64,000 nt of DNA from an uncultured Lachnospiraceae bacterium (GCA_910586355.1 CAJUHJ010000006.1:62001-126000), one strand, 5' to 3'. Positions 32,370 to 41,769 are shown, counted from the first letter of the stretch. Notes: a model not told the origin generated them from the sequence alone. Made by a program: numbers and translations.

Positions 32370-33092
32370 ATGAAAACGTCACAAAATGGAATTCATATAA
32401 TCAAACAATTCGAAGGCTGCCGTCTGGCCGCATACAAATGCGCGGCAGGTGTACCGACAATTGGATATGGGCATACCGCAGGCGTAAAAATGGGACAGAC
32501 GATTACGCAGGAGCAGGCAGACGATTTCTTAAAAGAAGATTTAAGTAAATATGAAAAGAACGTGTCAAAATACGATAGCAAATACCACTGGAATCAGAAT
32601 GAATTTGACGCACTGGTTTCTTTTGCGTATAACATAGGATCAGTCGCTCAGCTCACCGCAGATGGAACCAGAAACAGGCAGACAATTGCAGAAAAAATGC
32701 TCCAATATAACAAAGCAGCCGGAAAAATCCTTGACGGACTAACAAGGCGCAGGAAGGCAGAACAGGCATTATTCCTAAAACCCATGGTTCAAATGCCTCA
32801 AAACTTGCAAGCATCTTCCATAGAATCTAGTCATGTGCAGTTAAATTATCAGGCTGGGCATATCTACACAAACGCTGTCGATGGTCTGCGCATTCGGACA
32901 AAACTGCCGTCTGAGAATCCGTCCGTACTTCCGGAAAGCAAGATAATTGGAACATTAAAAAAAGGAAGCAGAATAAAAAACATGGCGACGGCGAGAGTGG
33001 GGCAATCGATCTGGATGTATATAGGACGAAACAGCAAAGACAAAGAACAGTGGGTGTGTGCAGATATAGGAAATAAGGCGTATATAAAATAA
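32370..33092 (+). CDS. Endolysin: GH24 lysozyme with SH3-type wall-binding domain
   Basis: The 240-aa product has a phage lysozyme domain (about 1-140) with the Glu-8-Cys-5-Thr arrangement (FEGCRLAAYKCAAGVPTIGY, then GHT) equivalent to Glu11-Asp20-Thr26 of T4 lysozyme. Cys replaces Asp, as in many GH24 endolysins. DGLTRRRKAEQALF closes the domain. A C-terminal SH3_3 domain (about 165-240) should bind the cell wall. ATG 32370 follows AGGAGGG. No signal peptide is seen, so release depends on the holin. It is the last gene of the tail element. Confidence 0.9.
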   Translation: MKTSQNGIHIIKQFEGCRLAAYKCAAGVPTIGYGHTAGVKMGQTITQEQADDFLKEDLSKYEKNVSKYDSKYHWNQNEFDALVSFAYNIGSVAQLTADGTRNRQTIAEKMLQYNKAAGKILDGLTRRRKAEQALFLKPMVQMPQNLQASSIESSHVQLNYQAGHIYTNAVDGLRIRTKLPSENPSVLPESKIIGTLKKGSRIKNMATARVGQSIWMYIGRNSKDKEQWVCADIGNKAYIK

Positions 33093-33226
33093 CCGAACGT
33101 TTATGTTTGGCAGTGAAATCTGAAAAATCTATTAAAATTCCCCAAATCCATTTTCGGCGCAATCAAATTATGATAAAATACAAGGGTTTCTGAAATATGA
33201 TAAACAAACGTTTGATGGAGGATGAT

Positions 33227-36200
33227 ATGATTAAGTACAGTGTGAAAAAACCATTTACAGTATTGGTTGGAGTCATTATCGTGCTGGTAATTGGATTTGT
33301 TTCACTTATGGGAATGAAAACGGATTTACTTCCAGATATGAGTATGCCGTATATGGTGGTGATTACGACGTATCCTGGGGCAAGTCCGGAAAAAGTGGAA
33401 GAAAGTGTTACAAAGCCAATGGAAAGTACTTTGGGGACGATTAACGGCGTAGAGAATGTGACGAGTACAAGCGCCGAGAATTACAGTATGGTAATGCTGG
33501 AATTTGAAGAAGATACCAGTATGGATTCTGCTATGGTAAAAGTATCATCAGCGACAAATCAGATAGAATCTGTCCTTCCGGATACTTGCGGTACGCCAAA
33601 TATTTTAGAGATTAGCATGGATATGATGGCGACGATGTATGCCAGCGTCAGTTATGAAGGAAAAGATATTTATGAATTATCAACGTTTGCAGAAGAGGTG
33701 GTAATTCCTTATTTTGAGCGTCAGGCAGGCGTAGCGAGCGTCTCTGAAATTGGAATGATAGAAAAGTCGGTAGAAGTACGTCTGAACCAGGAAAAAATAG
33801 ATACAATCAATGATAAAATTTTGGTTTTGACAAATGATAAATTAGCAGAAGCAAAGACAGAACTGTCTGATGCAGAAAATTCTTTGGCAGACGCCAAATC
33901 TAAAATTAATCAACAGGAAAAAGACCTTTCCAATCAACAAAATTCCACAACATCAGAGCTTGCAGATGCAACTCTTCAGCTGAATGAGGCAATTGCTTCG
34001 AGGGCGGCGTACGAGTCGCAGCTTACGAGTTTAAAAGCAAGCAAAAGCGCTTTAGAAGGCGAAAAGAAAGCATATAAAGACAATAAAATCCAAAATACAT
34101 ATGATAGCATAAATGGAATGTTTGCCCAGCTTCAGTCGGCAGTATCTGCAATGCAGGCGCAGATGGGAGAATTTTGTCCGTTAGACGCAGCCTTGATGCC
34201 TTCAGATATAAAAGACGCGATTGATCACCCGAAGAAGCTGGAATATTTTAAAACGGCAGTAGAGACGCTTGCGTCCATGCCAAATTCCCAAATGGATGCG
34301 AGTATTGTCAGCCAGGCAAAGGAGCTTGATAAAAAGACATTAAAGCAGGTATATGATATTGTAAATGTCCGTCTGCCGCAGATAGAGACAGAACTTGCGA
34401 ATCTTGAAATTGAAATTAAAGTGGCAGAGGAAGTTTTAAAACAGGTAGAAACGCAGATGTCTGCCATAGATGACGCCTACAAACAGGCAGAACAGGGAAA
34501 AATAACTGCGGCAGCCGGTTTTGGCTCCGGCGGCGCCCAGATTGCAGCGGCAAAAACTGCGATGGAAGAAGCGCAGGAAGAATTGGAAAATGCCAATAAG
34601 ACCTATCAGGATTCTGTAACGGAGGCAAGGAAAAATGCAAACATAAATCAGATGCTTACGTTAGAGGCGTTATCCGGTATGATTTATGCACAAAATTTTT
34701 CTATGCCGGCCGGATATATTGATGATGAAAATGATAAACAGTGGCTGTTAAAAGTCGGTGAAAATTATACTTCTGCAGAAGAATTAGAAAAAATGGTACT
34801 CTGTGAGATTGATGATATTGGAGATATTCACCTAAATGACGTTGCAGATTTAACCACGATTGACAATGCGGGAGAGTCTTATGCAAAAGTAAATAATGAC
34901 GCCGGCGTTATACTGTCTATTTTTAAAGGAAGTACCGCGGGTACAAGCGACGTTTCAGATTCTTGTTTAAATGCAATTGAAGAACTAAAAGAAGATTATC
35001 CAAAACTCAACATTACGCCATTGGTAAATCAGGGGGAATATATTGCCATGCTGATTCAGAGTATTGCTTCAAGTATGGTAATTGGGGCGCTGCTTGCGAT
35101 TTTTATTCTGGCTGTATTTTTAATGGATATTCGTCCAACGTTAGTGGTTGCGTTTAGTATTCCGTTTAGCGTGCTGACGTCAATTGTAATTATGTATTTT
35201 TCAGGAATTTCCATCAATATGATGTCGCTGTCCGGTTTGTCTTTGGCAATCGGTATGCTGGTGGATAACTCTATTGTTGTAATTGAAAACATTTACCGTC
35301 TGCGGTATAGGGGACTGAATTCTCCCCGTTCTGCGGTTCAGGGGGCAAAGCAGGTGTCGGGGGCAATAATTGCGTCTACGCTTACGACGATTTGTGTATT
35401 TTTCCCAATGGTATTTACTACGGGAATGGTACGCGATTTACTGCTTCCGTTTGCCCTGACGATTACATTTGCTCTGGCGGCTTCTTTGGCGGTGGCATTG
35501 ACGGTGGTTCCAACTATGGGTTCCGTTATGTTAAAGAAAGCGACGCCGAAACAGCATCGTATTTTTGATAAAATTCAGGAGGGCTATGCCGTTGTGCTTC
35601 GGTTCTGTCTGCGGTTTAAGGTTGTTCCGGTTGGAATTTCAGTGGCGCTTTTAGTAGTTTGTATTATGGCGGTTATGCGTATGGGAATCGTTTTAATACC
35701 AGATATGGGAAGCGAGCAGATTTCCGTAACTGTAACAATTCCAGAAGAAGACGACAAACAGGCTGCCTTTCAGAAAGCAGACGATGTAATGGAAGCTATT
35801 TTAGACGTTGAAGGAGTTGGCTACGTTGGAGCTATGGACGGCAGCAGTTCGGCGGGTATGATGGGCGGTATGATGGGAGAGTCGTCGGAGAATTTTAGCA
35901 ATTTTTCTTATTTCGTACTTCCAACAGAGGAATTTAACAGCAAAAATCAGGTAGAGCAAATCTGCAGCAATATTTTAGAATCGACAAAGGAGATAGATTG
36001 TGAAGTTGCAGTATCAAATTCCATGATGGGAGAAATGGATGAAATGCTTGGCAGCGGTCTTCAGCTGGATATTGGCGGTTCGGATTTGGATACCCTTCTT
36101 TCGGTCAGCGAAGACATCATTGGAATGTTAGAGAAAGTAGAAGGTTTTTCAAATATCAGTAATGGACAGGAAGAAGCAGATGAAGAAATCCATTTGAACA

Positions 36201-37225
36201 TTGACAAAGATGCTTCGATGCGTCTTGGTTTGACAGGCGCACAAATTTATGGTGACATTTCCGATCGTCTGACAACAGATAAAACAGCGGTTACTATGAC
36301 GGTAGACAATACGGATATGGATGTTATCATTGTAGATGAGACGGATCTTTTGACAAAAGAAAATCTTATGGATATGGAATTTGAGACGACAAAGACGGAC
36401 GACGACGGCAAAACAGTGACGGAAACGCATAAATTAAGTGAGTTTGCTACATTGGATTACGGCAGCAGCGTATCCGGTATCAATCGTTCAAACGGGCAAA
36501 GGCAGTTAAGCGTCACTGCTGAGACAAAAGAAGGATATAATACTGCGATATTATCCAGAGAAGTGGAAAATCTGTTAAAGGATTATGAACTTCCCGAAGG
36601 GTACAGCATAGATTTTGGCGGCGAGACTTCAAATACAAACGATATGATTGAACAGATGTCAAAATTGCTTTTATTGGGATTTCTTTTGATTTATCTGGTT
36701 ATGGTTGCACAGTTTCAAAGCCTGCTCTCTCCGTTTATTGTTATTTTTACCGTACCTTTGGCATTTACGGGAGGGCTTTTGGCAATGCTTTTCACCGGAG
36801 AGCAGATGTCCCTGATTACATTGATGGGATTTTTAGTGCTGATGGGAACGGTTGTAAATAATGGTATTGTCTTTGTGGATTATACGAACCAGCTGCGTAT
36901 TGGTGGAATGGAACGGAAAGACGCGTTAATAGCAACTGGAAAGACACGTATGCGTCCGATTTTAATGACTGCATTTACGACAATCCTTGCAATGCTTGCA
37001 ATGGTGTTTAGCCGTGATACGGCGAGTGAGCTTGGAAGGGGAATGGCAATTGTCGTTGCCGGAGGACTGTTTTATGCAACATTTATGACAATGTTTCTTG
37101 TTCCCGTGATGTATGATATTCTTTACCGGAAAGAAGTAAAAGTGGTAGATGTCGGAGACGATTCGATGGATGATGCGCCGGATGATGCAGCAGAATTTAT
37201 TGAACAAATGAGCCGTCAGGATTAA
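33227..37225 (+). CDS. RND-family exporter with long coiled-coil insertion
   Basis: The 1332-aa product is an AcrB/SwrC-like RND transporter with 12 membrane segments. TM1 is at about 9-29, TM4 carries GMLVDNSIVVIEN (proton-relay region, DN in place of DD), and the last helices lie near 1130-1300. After RLNQEKI (about 190) an insertion of about 280 residues, mostly coiled coil, interrupts the first porter domain. The normal fold resumes at ALSGMIYAQNFSMPAG (about 475). ATG 33227 follows TGGAGG. No adaptor or outer-membrane gene is nearby, fitting a monoderm host. Substrates may be lipophilic compounds (family knowledge). Confidence 0.88.
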   Translation: MIKYSVKKPFTVLVGVIIVLVIGFVSLMGMKTDLLPDMSMPYMVVITTYPGASPEKVEESVTKPMESTLGTINGVENVTSTSAENYSMVMLEFEEDTSMDSAMVKVSSATNQIESVLPDTCGTPNILEISMDMMATMYASVSYEGKDIYELSTFAEEVVIPYFERQAGVASVSEIGMIEKSVEVRLNQEKIDTINDKILVLTNDKLAEAKTELSDAENSLADAKSKINQQEKDLSNQQNSTTSELADATLQLNEAIASRAAYESQLTSLKASKSALEGEKKAYKDNKIQNTYDSINGMFAQLQSAVSAMQAQMGEFCPLDAALMPSDIKDAIDHPKKLEYFKTAVETLASMPNSQMDASIVSQAKELDKKTLKQVYDIVNVRLPQIETELANLEIEIKVAEEVLKQVETQMSAIDDAYKQAEQGKITAAAGFGSGGAQIAAAKTAMEEAQEELENANKTYQDSVTEARKNANINQMLTLEALSGMIYAQNFSMPAGYIDDENDKQWLLKVGENYTSAEELEKMVLCEIDDIGDIHLNDVADLTTIDNAGESYAKVNNDAGVILSIFKGSTAGTSDVSDSCLNAIEELKEDYPKLNITPLVNQGEYIAMLIQSIASSMVIGALLAIFILAVFLMDIRPTLVVAFSIPFSVLTSIVIMYFSGISINMMSLSGLSLAIGMLVDNSIVVIENIYRLRYRGLNSPRSAVQGAKQVSGAIIASTLTTICVFFPMVFTTGMVRDLLLPFALTITFALAASLAVALTVVPTMGSVMLKKATPKQHRIFDKIQEGYAVVLRFCLRFKVVPVGISVALLVVCIMAVMRMGIVLIPDMGSEQISVTVTIPEEDDKQAAFQKADDVMEAILDVEGVGYVGAMDGSSSAGMMGGMMGESSENFSNFSYFVLPTEEFNSKNQVEQICSNILESTKEIDCEVAVSNSMMGEMDEMLGSGLQLDIGGSDLDTLLSVSEDIIGMLEKVEGFSNISNGQEEADEEIHLNIDKDASMRLGLTGAQIYGDISDRLTTDKTAVTMTVDNTDMDVIIVDETDLLTKENLMDMEFETTKTDDDGKTVTETHKLSEFATLDYGSSVSGINRSNGQRQLSVTAETKEGYNTAILSREVENLLKDYELPEGYSIDFGGETSNTNDMIEQMSKLLLLGFLLIYLVMVAQFQSLLSPFIVIFTVPLAFTGGLLAMLFTGEQMSLITLMGFLVLMGTVVNNGIVFVDYTNQLRIGGMERKDALIATGKTRMRPILMTAFTTILAMLAMVFSRDTASELGRGMAIVVAGGLFYATFMTMFLVPVMYDILYRKEVKVVDVGDDSMDDAPDDAAEFIEQMSRQD

Positions 37226-37241
37226 ACGGCATATGTAAAAT

Positions 37242-37288
37242 AAAAAAGCAGATTCGCATTATTTTTAAAGTGAATCTGCTTTTTTTAT
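37242..37288. terminator. Bidirectional terminator between the RND and DUF3892 genes
   Basis: AAAAAAGCAGATTCGCATT pairs with AAAGTGAATCTGCTTTTTTT over about 16 bp, with A and T runs on the two sides. It separates two convergent genes. Confidence 0.88.
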
Positions 37289-37300
37289 ATTATTGTTTTA

Positions 37301-37597
37301 CTATGCTTTTACGGTAGGAAGATGACTTAAGTTATTATCATCTGTACCGTCAGGAATTGATTTCAAATATTCAGTGTCTTTCCGGTGCGCAATGCCGACG
37401 CCCGCGATACCTCCTGCTTTTGCGAGGGCAACGCCTTCTTGTTTATCTACGATTCTTTGGTCGGATAACTGGTATCCAGTTATTTTCCCGCCTTTTTTTA
37501 CAAGTCCTATGATTTCTTTTGCGTCTGCAGAAGGCGTTGGTATTTCATCTAATGTATTTGCTGCAAACGAAATGCCCGTATTATCTTTTAAATCCAT
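37301..37597 (-). CDS. DUF3892 protein
   Basis: The 98-aa product has the DUF3892 pattern KKGGKITGYQLSDQRIVDKQ, EGVALAKAGGIAGVGIAHRK and TEYLKSIPDG. These small cytoplasmic proteins have no known function. The start ATG follows GGAGG on the minus strand. It stands alone between the RND terminator and the divergent SseB-like gene. Confidence 0.8.
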   Translation of the reverse strand: MDLKDNTGISFAANTLDEIPTPSADAKEIIGLVKKGGKITGYQLSDQRIVDKQEGVALAKAGGIAGVGIAHRKDTEYLKSIPDGTDDNNLSHLPTVKA

Positions 37598-37664
37598 AAA
37601 TCATGCCTCCTTTCCGAGATAGTTTATGAATATAAAAAATTTTTATACGTGGGAAAAATAATGA

Positions 37665-37693
37665 GTGACGGAAATTGGGATACATGGTATAAT
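37665..37693 (+). promoter_or_regulatory. Promoter for the SseB-like gene
   Basis: GTGACG and TATAAT are separated by 17 bases, with TG one base before the -10 box. It lies 47 bases before the start codon. Confidence 0.6.
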
Positions 37694-37739
37694 AAATACA
37701 CTGGAAACAAGAAAAAATAAAAGGATAGTGGAGAACAAT

Positions 37740-38696
37740 ATGAGTAATAAAGAGGCGGAAAAAACAGAGCAGTTAATACAGTTTTACAAAGAAGATACAG
37801 CAGGAGAAAATTTACAGGCGCTTATCCATCAGATGAAAAAAACAATTTTTTTAATTCCGGCAATGCTGCCGGATACTCCGGAAATCAATGAAATCAAGCA
37901 GAAAGTTAAGGACAATCCCGGAGTAAAAATAAATCTTCCAAAGGGAACGGCGCCAATGCCGGCGATTTTAACGAATCAAAATGGCGGAAAGTTTTTTCCA
38001 ATCTATTCTACAAAAGAACAAATTCCAAAAGAGCCAAAATTTGATTTACTGATGAATATGCCGTTTGGCGCGTGCTGTTCTTTTGCGATGGACGAAAGGC
38101 TGGAAGTAGAGGGAATTGCATTAAATCCTTTTACCGATAATTTACTGTTTAAAAAACCAATGTTAGAAGCGATAAAAAAAGCTGATGAAGAAGCCAAAAA
38201 AAGTGTAAAGCAGATTCAGATGACGCCCAAGCAGTTCCAGATTATGATGCGCCAGAGAGCCGAACTGCATGATTTTCCGGCGCGCGCATTTCAGGAAGGC
38301 GTAGAATTTGTCCAGCGTCTTAGTGACGAGAAGGAAGCGGTTGTCAATGAAATTTATCAAAATGCGTATCAAAACCATGAATTGAATCCTTATGAAGAAA
38401 GTAATTTTTCTGTTATGGCGCTCAATATAAGTGAAGAATTGCTTTTGGTACGCGTAGATTTGCCGCCGATTAACGAATCCGCGCAGTTATGTTACCGCGT
38501 GTATGTTACATTAAATCCCAAGACAGAAGAGATTCATTATTTTACAATTGAACGAGGAAGAGGCAAAGATGAACGGAATCTTTGCGGTGTGAATAAAGAA
38601 GGAAAGCATATCGAATATGGAGAAGCTCCTGTCGAAGGGGTGGAAATTCAAAGAATTATAGATATTATCGAAGGTGAAAAGGAAGCGGCAAACTAA
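37740..38696 (+). CDS. SseB-like domain protein
   Basis: The 318-aa product begins with an SseB-type N-terminal domain (about 15-135: LIHQMKKTIFLIPAMLP, LTNQNGGKFFPIYSTKEQIP, EGIALNPFTDNLLFKKPML). A second domain of unknown type (about 180-318: YRVYVTLNPKTEEIHYFTIE) follows. SseB-like proteins occur as enhanced-serine-sensitivity or type VII-associated factors; the role here is not clear. ATG 37740 follows GGATAGTGGAG. A clear terminator follows. Confidence 0.75.
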   Translation: MSNKEAEKTEQLIQFYKEDTAGENLQALIHQMKKTIFLIPAMLPDTPEINEIKQKVKDNPGVKINLPKGTAPMPAILTNQNGGKFFPIYSTKEQIPKEPKFDLLMNMPFGACCSFAMDERLEVEGIALNPFTDNLLFKKPMLEAIKKADEEAKKSVKQIQMTPKQFQIMMRQRAELHDFPARAFQEGVEFVQRLSDEKEAVVNEIYQNAYQNHELNPYEESNFSVMALNISEELLLVRVDLPPINESAQLCYRVYVTLNPKTEEIHYFTIERGRGKDERNLCGVNKEGKHIEYGEAPVEGVEIQRIIDIIEGEKEAAN

Positions 38697-38731
38697 GTTT
38701 CCGAAATTAAAGACCTTGTTTAAATAAAAAG

Positions 38732-38770
38732 CCTTGTCAGACGCAGATTTGTCTGGACAAGGTTTTTTTA
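38732..38770. terminator. Terminator between the SseB-like gene and rsiV
   Basis: CCTTGTC pairs with GACAAGG, with an inner GAC/GTC extension, and is followed by TTTTTTT. It lies between convergent genes. Confidence 0.85.
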
Positions 38771-38776
38771 TAAAAC

Positions 38777-39685
38777 TTATTTGAGGAGCGGTTTTAGTAC
38801 GTCTTTAGGAATTGTAAATTCTGGGCAGCCCATATACATTGGCGCAACATCACCTTCATTAAAACTTACGACAACTTCTCCATTGTTGTTTAAATAGAAC
38901 TGTGTTTCGTCGGTGATTTTTTCAAAATTCCATTCTGGAATATCGTCAGAATCCAGCCAGTAAAAGACATTTTCATCTTTTTCCATCTGCTCTTTCATTT
39001 GCTGTTTGATATTTTCGCTGATTGCAGTGATATAGTCGCTGTCTTTTGCAAACAAATCTTTTAATTTCAGGCGTTCGCCTGTTTCTAAGTTGATGGTATA
39101 AAAGTAGTTCCATTCTGCGCCGCTTCCAGCGCCCTGGTAACAATTCAGTTTTAACGTAAAATACTGTTCTGTTGTAGCAATGACCTCAGATGCTACCTGC
39201 ATACTTTGGTATCCTTCCTGGTCTTTTAGATTTTCTTTAAATTCGGCAATCAGTTTGTCGGTAATTTCTTTTATTTCTGCATTAATTTCATCTGCAGTTT
39301 TCTTTACCTTCTGTTTGGCTGATGCTGCATTTTCTGTATTCTCTATGGCATCTGTCGGGATTTGGGGGACGATTTCCGGTACTTCAATATTTGCGTCGTT
39401 CCGGTTGTTTTCAAATTTGTAATCCCGAAGGGTGACGACTTCTACCCACTTAGAGAGAATCGGGATACGGCTCATAGCATATGCGATGTCGCCGGAAGTG
39501 TTTGGCAGTACGGCTAAAACAATCACAACGGAAGCCGCAGCCGCTGCAATAGATTTGAATACGCGCCGATTGCCCTTTTTTCCTTTTGCAATGGATTGTT
39601 TTAATTGCATTACTTGTTCTGGCATCATATTGTGTTCTTGATATTCCTGTTTCATTTCATTCCATTTTTCTTCTCTGTTATACAT
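38777..39685 (-). CDS. rsiV: RsiV-like anti-sigma factor (DUF3298)
   Basis: The 302-aa product has a short cytoplasmic N-terminus (about 1-40), one membrane segment (about 42-62) and an extracellular region ending in a DUF3298 domain (about 215-300: YTINLETGERLKLKDLFA, FYLNNNGEVVVSFNEGDVAP). In Bacillus and Clostridioides, RsiV binds host lysozyme and is then cleaved, releasing SigV. The start overlaps the sigma gene stop by eight bases, and GGAGG lies within the sigma gene end. Confidence 0.88.
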   Translation of the reverse strand: MYNREEKWNEMKQEYQEHNMMPEQVMQLKQSIAKGKKGNRRVFKSIAAAAASVVIVLAVLPNTSGDIAYAMSRIPILSKWVEVVTLRDYKFENNRNDANIEVPEIVPQIPTDAIENTENAASAKQKVKKTADEINAEIKEITDKLIAEFKENLKDQEGYQSMQVASEVIATTEQYFTLKLNCYQGAGSGAEWNYFYTINLETGERLKLKDLFAKDSDYITAISENIKQQMKEQMEKDENVFYWLDSDDIPEWNFEKITDETQFYLNNNGEVVVSFNEGDVAPMYMGCPEFTIPKDVLKPLLK

Positions 39686-40211
39686 TGAGCGCCTCCTTAT
39701 TTGAATTTATATTATCGGTATACATCCACTCTTCTTCAATTAGAATCCGCAGTTTGCGAAGACTGCGGTAGAGCCGGCTTTTGATAGTGTTGACATTTTC
39801 TTCTAAGATCTCTGCAATATCTGCTAACGTCATGTCCTCAAAATATTTGAGTTCTACAATCAATTTGTCCTTTGGGGATAAATTTTCTAAAGCCATCTTT
39901 AAATCGAAATCTTCATAAGAATCCTCGGCATAGGCTTCCTCTGCGGTGTCAAGGGACTCGTTTTTCTGTTGTCGGCAGAATGTAAAAATTTCATTTACTA
40001 CAATGCGGTACAGCCAAGTGGCAGCGTAGCTTTCCTCTTTCAGGCTGCCGCTGTTTTTGATGGCTTTATAAGCGGCATTTTGAACAATATCGCCTGCATC
40101 ATTTTCGTTATGGACATAACTGTATGCCAGTCGGTAATATTGATTGTAATTTGTAAGCAATAATTGTTCTACTGCCTTTTCTTTTGTTTTTTGCCTTGAT
40201 AAGCGTTTCAA
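39678..40211 (-). CDS. sigV: ECF sigma factor (SigV-like)
   Basis: The 177-aa product has sigma region 2 (about 20-85: YYRLAYSYVHNENDAGDIVQ, AATWLYRIVVNEI) and region 4 (about 108-160: LSPKDKLIVELKYFEDMTLA, EILEENVNTIKSRLYRSLRK). The start is TTG with AGGAGG upstream. Its promoter region carries TGAAAC and CGTC 17 bases apart, the ECF type recognised by SigV, so it probably controls its own operon. Together with RsiV it should respond to lysozyme. Confidence 0.88.
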   Translation of the reverse strand: MKRLSRQKTKEKAVEQLLLTNYNQYYRLAYSYVHNENDAGDIVQNAAYKAIKNSGSLKEESYAATWLYRIVVNEIFTFCRQQKNESLDTAEEAYAEDSYEDFDLKMALENLSPKDKLIVELKYFEDMTLADIAEILEENVNTIKSRLYRSLRKLRILIEEEWMYTDNINSNKEALNV

Positions 40212-40242
40212 ATTTTTCGCCTCCTATGTGTTTTTCTAATGA

Positions 40243-40272
40243 TTAGACGGTTCAAAAGAGGATAAAGTTTCA
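40243..40272 (-). promoter_or_regulatory. ECF-type (SigV) promoter
   Basis: On the minus strand TGAAAC (40272-40267) is followed after 17 bases by CGTCTAA (40249-40243), matching known SigV/SigX/SigW-type promoters. Confidence 0.75.
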
Positions 40273-40291
40273 AAAGATGAAAAATTTTTAC

Positions 40292-40329
40292 AAAAAAACA
40301 GCATGAATTCCAATTTAGAACTCATGCTG
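40292..40329 (-). terminator. Terminator after but
   Basis: On the minus strand CAGCATGA pairs with TCATGCTG, with inner pairing, and is followed by TTTTTTT. It isolates but from the sigV promoter. Confidence 0.85.
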
Positions 40330-40380
40330 TCCAATTGCCGTTTGAAGAGAGTGTCATATCAGACGCCCTCTTGAGAGTAA

Positions 40381-41721
40381 TTATTTGTTGCTTCGCCGCC
40401 AGATTTTCAACTTTTCAGCTTCTGCAATCAGTTCATCCCTAAAATCCGGATGAGCGATAGAAATCAGCGCTTCTGCACGCTGCCATGCGGAAAGTCCTTT
40501 CAGGTTGACTTTGCCGTACTCTGTGACAATGTAATGTACATTGGCGCGTGTGTCTGTCACAATTGAACCTGGATTTAATGTAGGAAGGATACGTGATTTC
40601 ATCTGTCCGTCTTTGGTTTTATAGGAAGAAGAACAGCAGATAAAACTTTTTCCTCCATTGGAAAGATATGCTCCAAGCACAAAATCAAGCTGTCCTCCTG
40701 CGCCGCTGATATGTCTTATTCCGGCTGACTCTGCATTGACCTGTCCAAATAAATCTAAGTCTACCGCATTGTTAATGGAAATAAAATTGTCCAATGCAGA
40801 AATAGAACGAATGTCATTGGTATAGCTGACGGGCGCGCTTAAAAGTTCCGGATTGTCGTCAATGTAATCGTACATTTTTTTCGTACCGCAGCCAAATGCA
40901 AACGCCTGCCGGAAACGGTCGATATTCTTTTTGGAACCGTTAATTTTGCCGGCTTTGGCAATATCAACAAAAGCATCTACATACATTTCGGTATGCACGC
41001 CAAGGTCTTTTAAGTCAGATTCCGCAATCATGGAACCAACGGTATTTGGCATTCCGCCGATGCCAAGCTGTAAACATGCGCCGTTTGGAATTTCTTCCAC
41101 AATCAATTTTGCAACGGCAGTATCTATATCAGTCGGCGCGCCGCCAGCCCCCATTTCGGCAATGGCTGGATTTTCACCTTCTACAATAAAGTCTACCTGG
41201 GAAATATGGATACCATTTTCAAAACCGCCAAGACAACGCGGCATATTTTGATTGACTTCTACAATAATTTTCTTTGAAGTCTCACAAACGGCCATCATAT
41301 GGGAAGCGTTTGGCCCAAAATTAAAGAAACCATGCTTGTCCATAGGAGCAACCTGAAACATAGCGACGTCATTTGGAATAATGGATTCACGGTAATAACG
41401 CGGCAGTTCAGAATAACGTATAGATGAATAGTAAGCCAAACCGCGGTTAATCAATTTACGTTCGATACCGGACATATGCCAGGAATTCCATGTAAAATGC
41501 TCGCCGGCGTCTTCACGTTCAAAAATGGCGGGTAGTTTAAGGAGAATACCACCGCGTAAATTAACGTTTGTCAATTCGTCTGTGCGTTTCGCAAGAGCTT
41601 TATCTAAAGCGTCAGGCGTTGCGTTGCACCAGCCATAATCTACCCAGTCGCCGGATTGAATGATTTTCACTGCTTCATCTGCGGCAGTGAGTTTTTGCGT
41701 ATATTCTTTTGAGTAATCCAT
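40381..41721 (-). CDS. but: Butyryl-CoA:acetate CoA-transferase
   Basis: This enzyme moves CoA from butyryl-CoA to acetate, the last step of butyrate formation in many gut Firmicutes. The 446-aa product closely follows the Roseburia-type sequence as I recall it: SADE-like start, SGDWVDYGWCNATPDALDKA, EDAGEHFTWNSWHMSGIERK, LQLGIGGMPNTVG, then LGVHTEMYVDAF with Glu245 as the likely catalytic residue, and QVNAESAGIRHISGAGGQLD. The related 4-hydroxybutyrate CoA-transferases share these motifs, so a different acyl substrate cannot be fully excluded. ATG follows AGGAGG. It is monocistronic. Confidence 0.88.
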   Translation of the reverse strand: MDYSKEYTQKLTAADEAVKIIQSGDWVDYGWCNATPDALDKALAKRTDELTNVNLRGGILLKLPAIFEREDAGEHFTWNSWHMSGIERKLINRGLAYYSSIRYSELPRYYRESIIPNDVAMFQVAPMDKHGFFNFGPNASHMMAVCETSKKIIVEVNQNMPRCLGGFENGIHISQVDFIVEGENPAIAEMGAGGAPTDIDTAVAKLIVEEIPNGACLQLGIGGMPNTVGSMIAESDLKDLGVHTEMYVDAFVDIAKAGKINGSKKNIDRFRQAFAFGCGTKKMYDYIDDNPELLSAPVSYTNDIRSISALDNFISINNAVDLDLFGQVNAESAGIRHISGAGGQLDFVLGAYLSNGGKSFICCSSSYKTKDGQMKSRILPTLNPGSIVTDTRANVHYIVTEYGKVNLKGLSAWQRAEALISIAHPDFRDELIAEAEKLKIWRRSNK

Positions 41722-41769
41722 AAAAACCTCCTATAAAAATTGATTGAATTTAGTGTTCTTATAGTACCA

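Noticed and set aside
17148..33092. Complete prophage
   Set aside because: No integrase, terminase, portal, capsid or replication gene is present between the regulators and the lysis genes.
33205..33214. CAAACGTTTG palindrome before the RND gene as an operator
   Set aside because: A single 10-bp palindrome without a second copy or a nearby regulator is too weak to call.
17076..33227. Direct-repeat attachment sites flanking the tail element
   Set aside because: I looked for a copy of the tmRNA 3' end between 33093 and 33226 and found none, so no att pair can be claimed.
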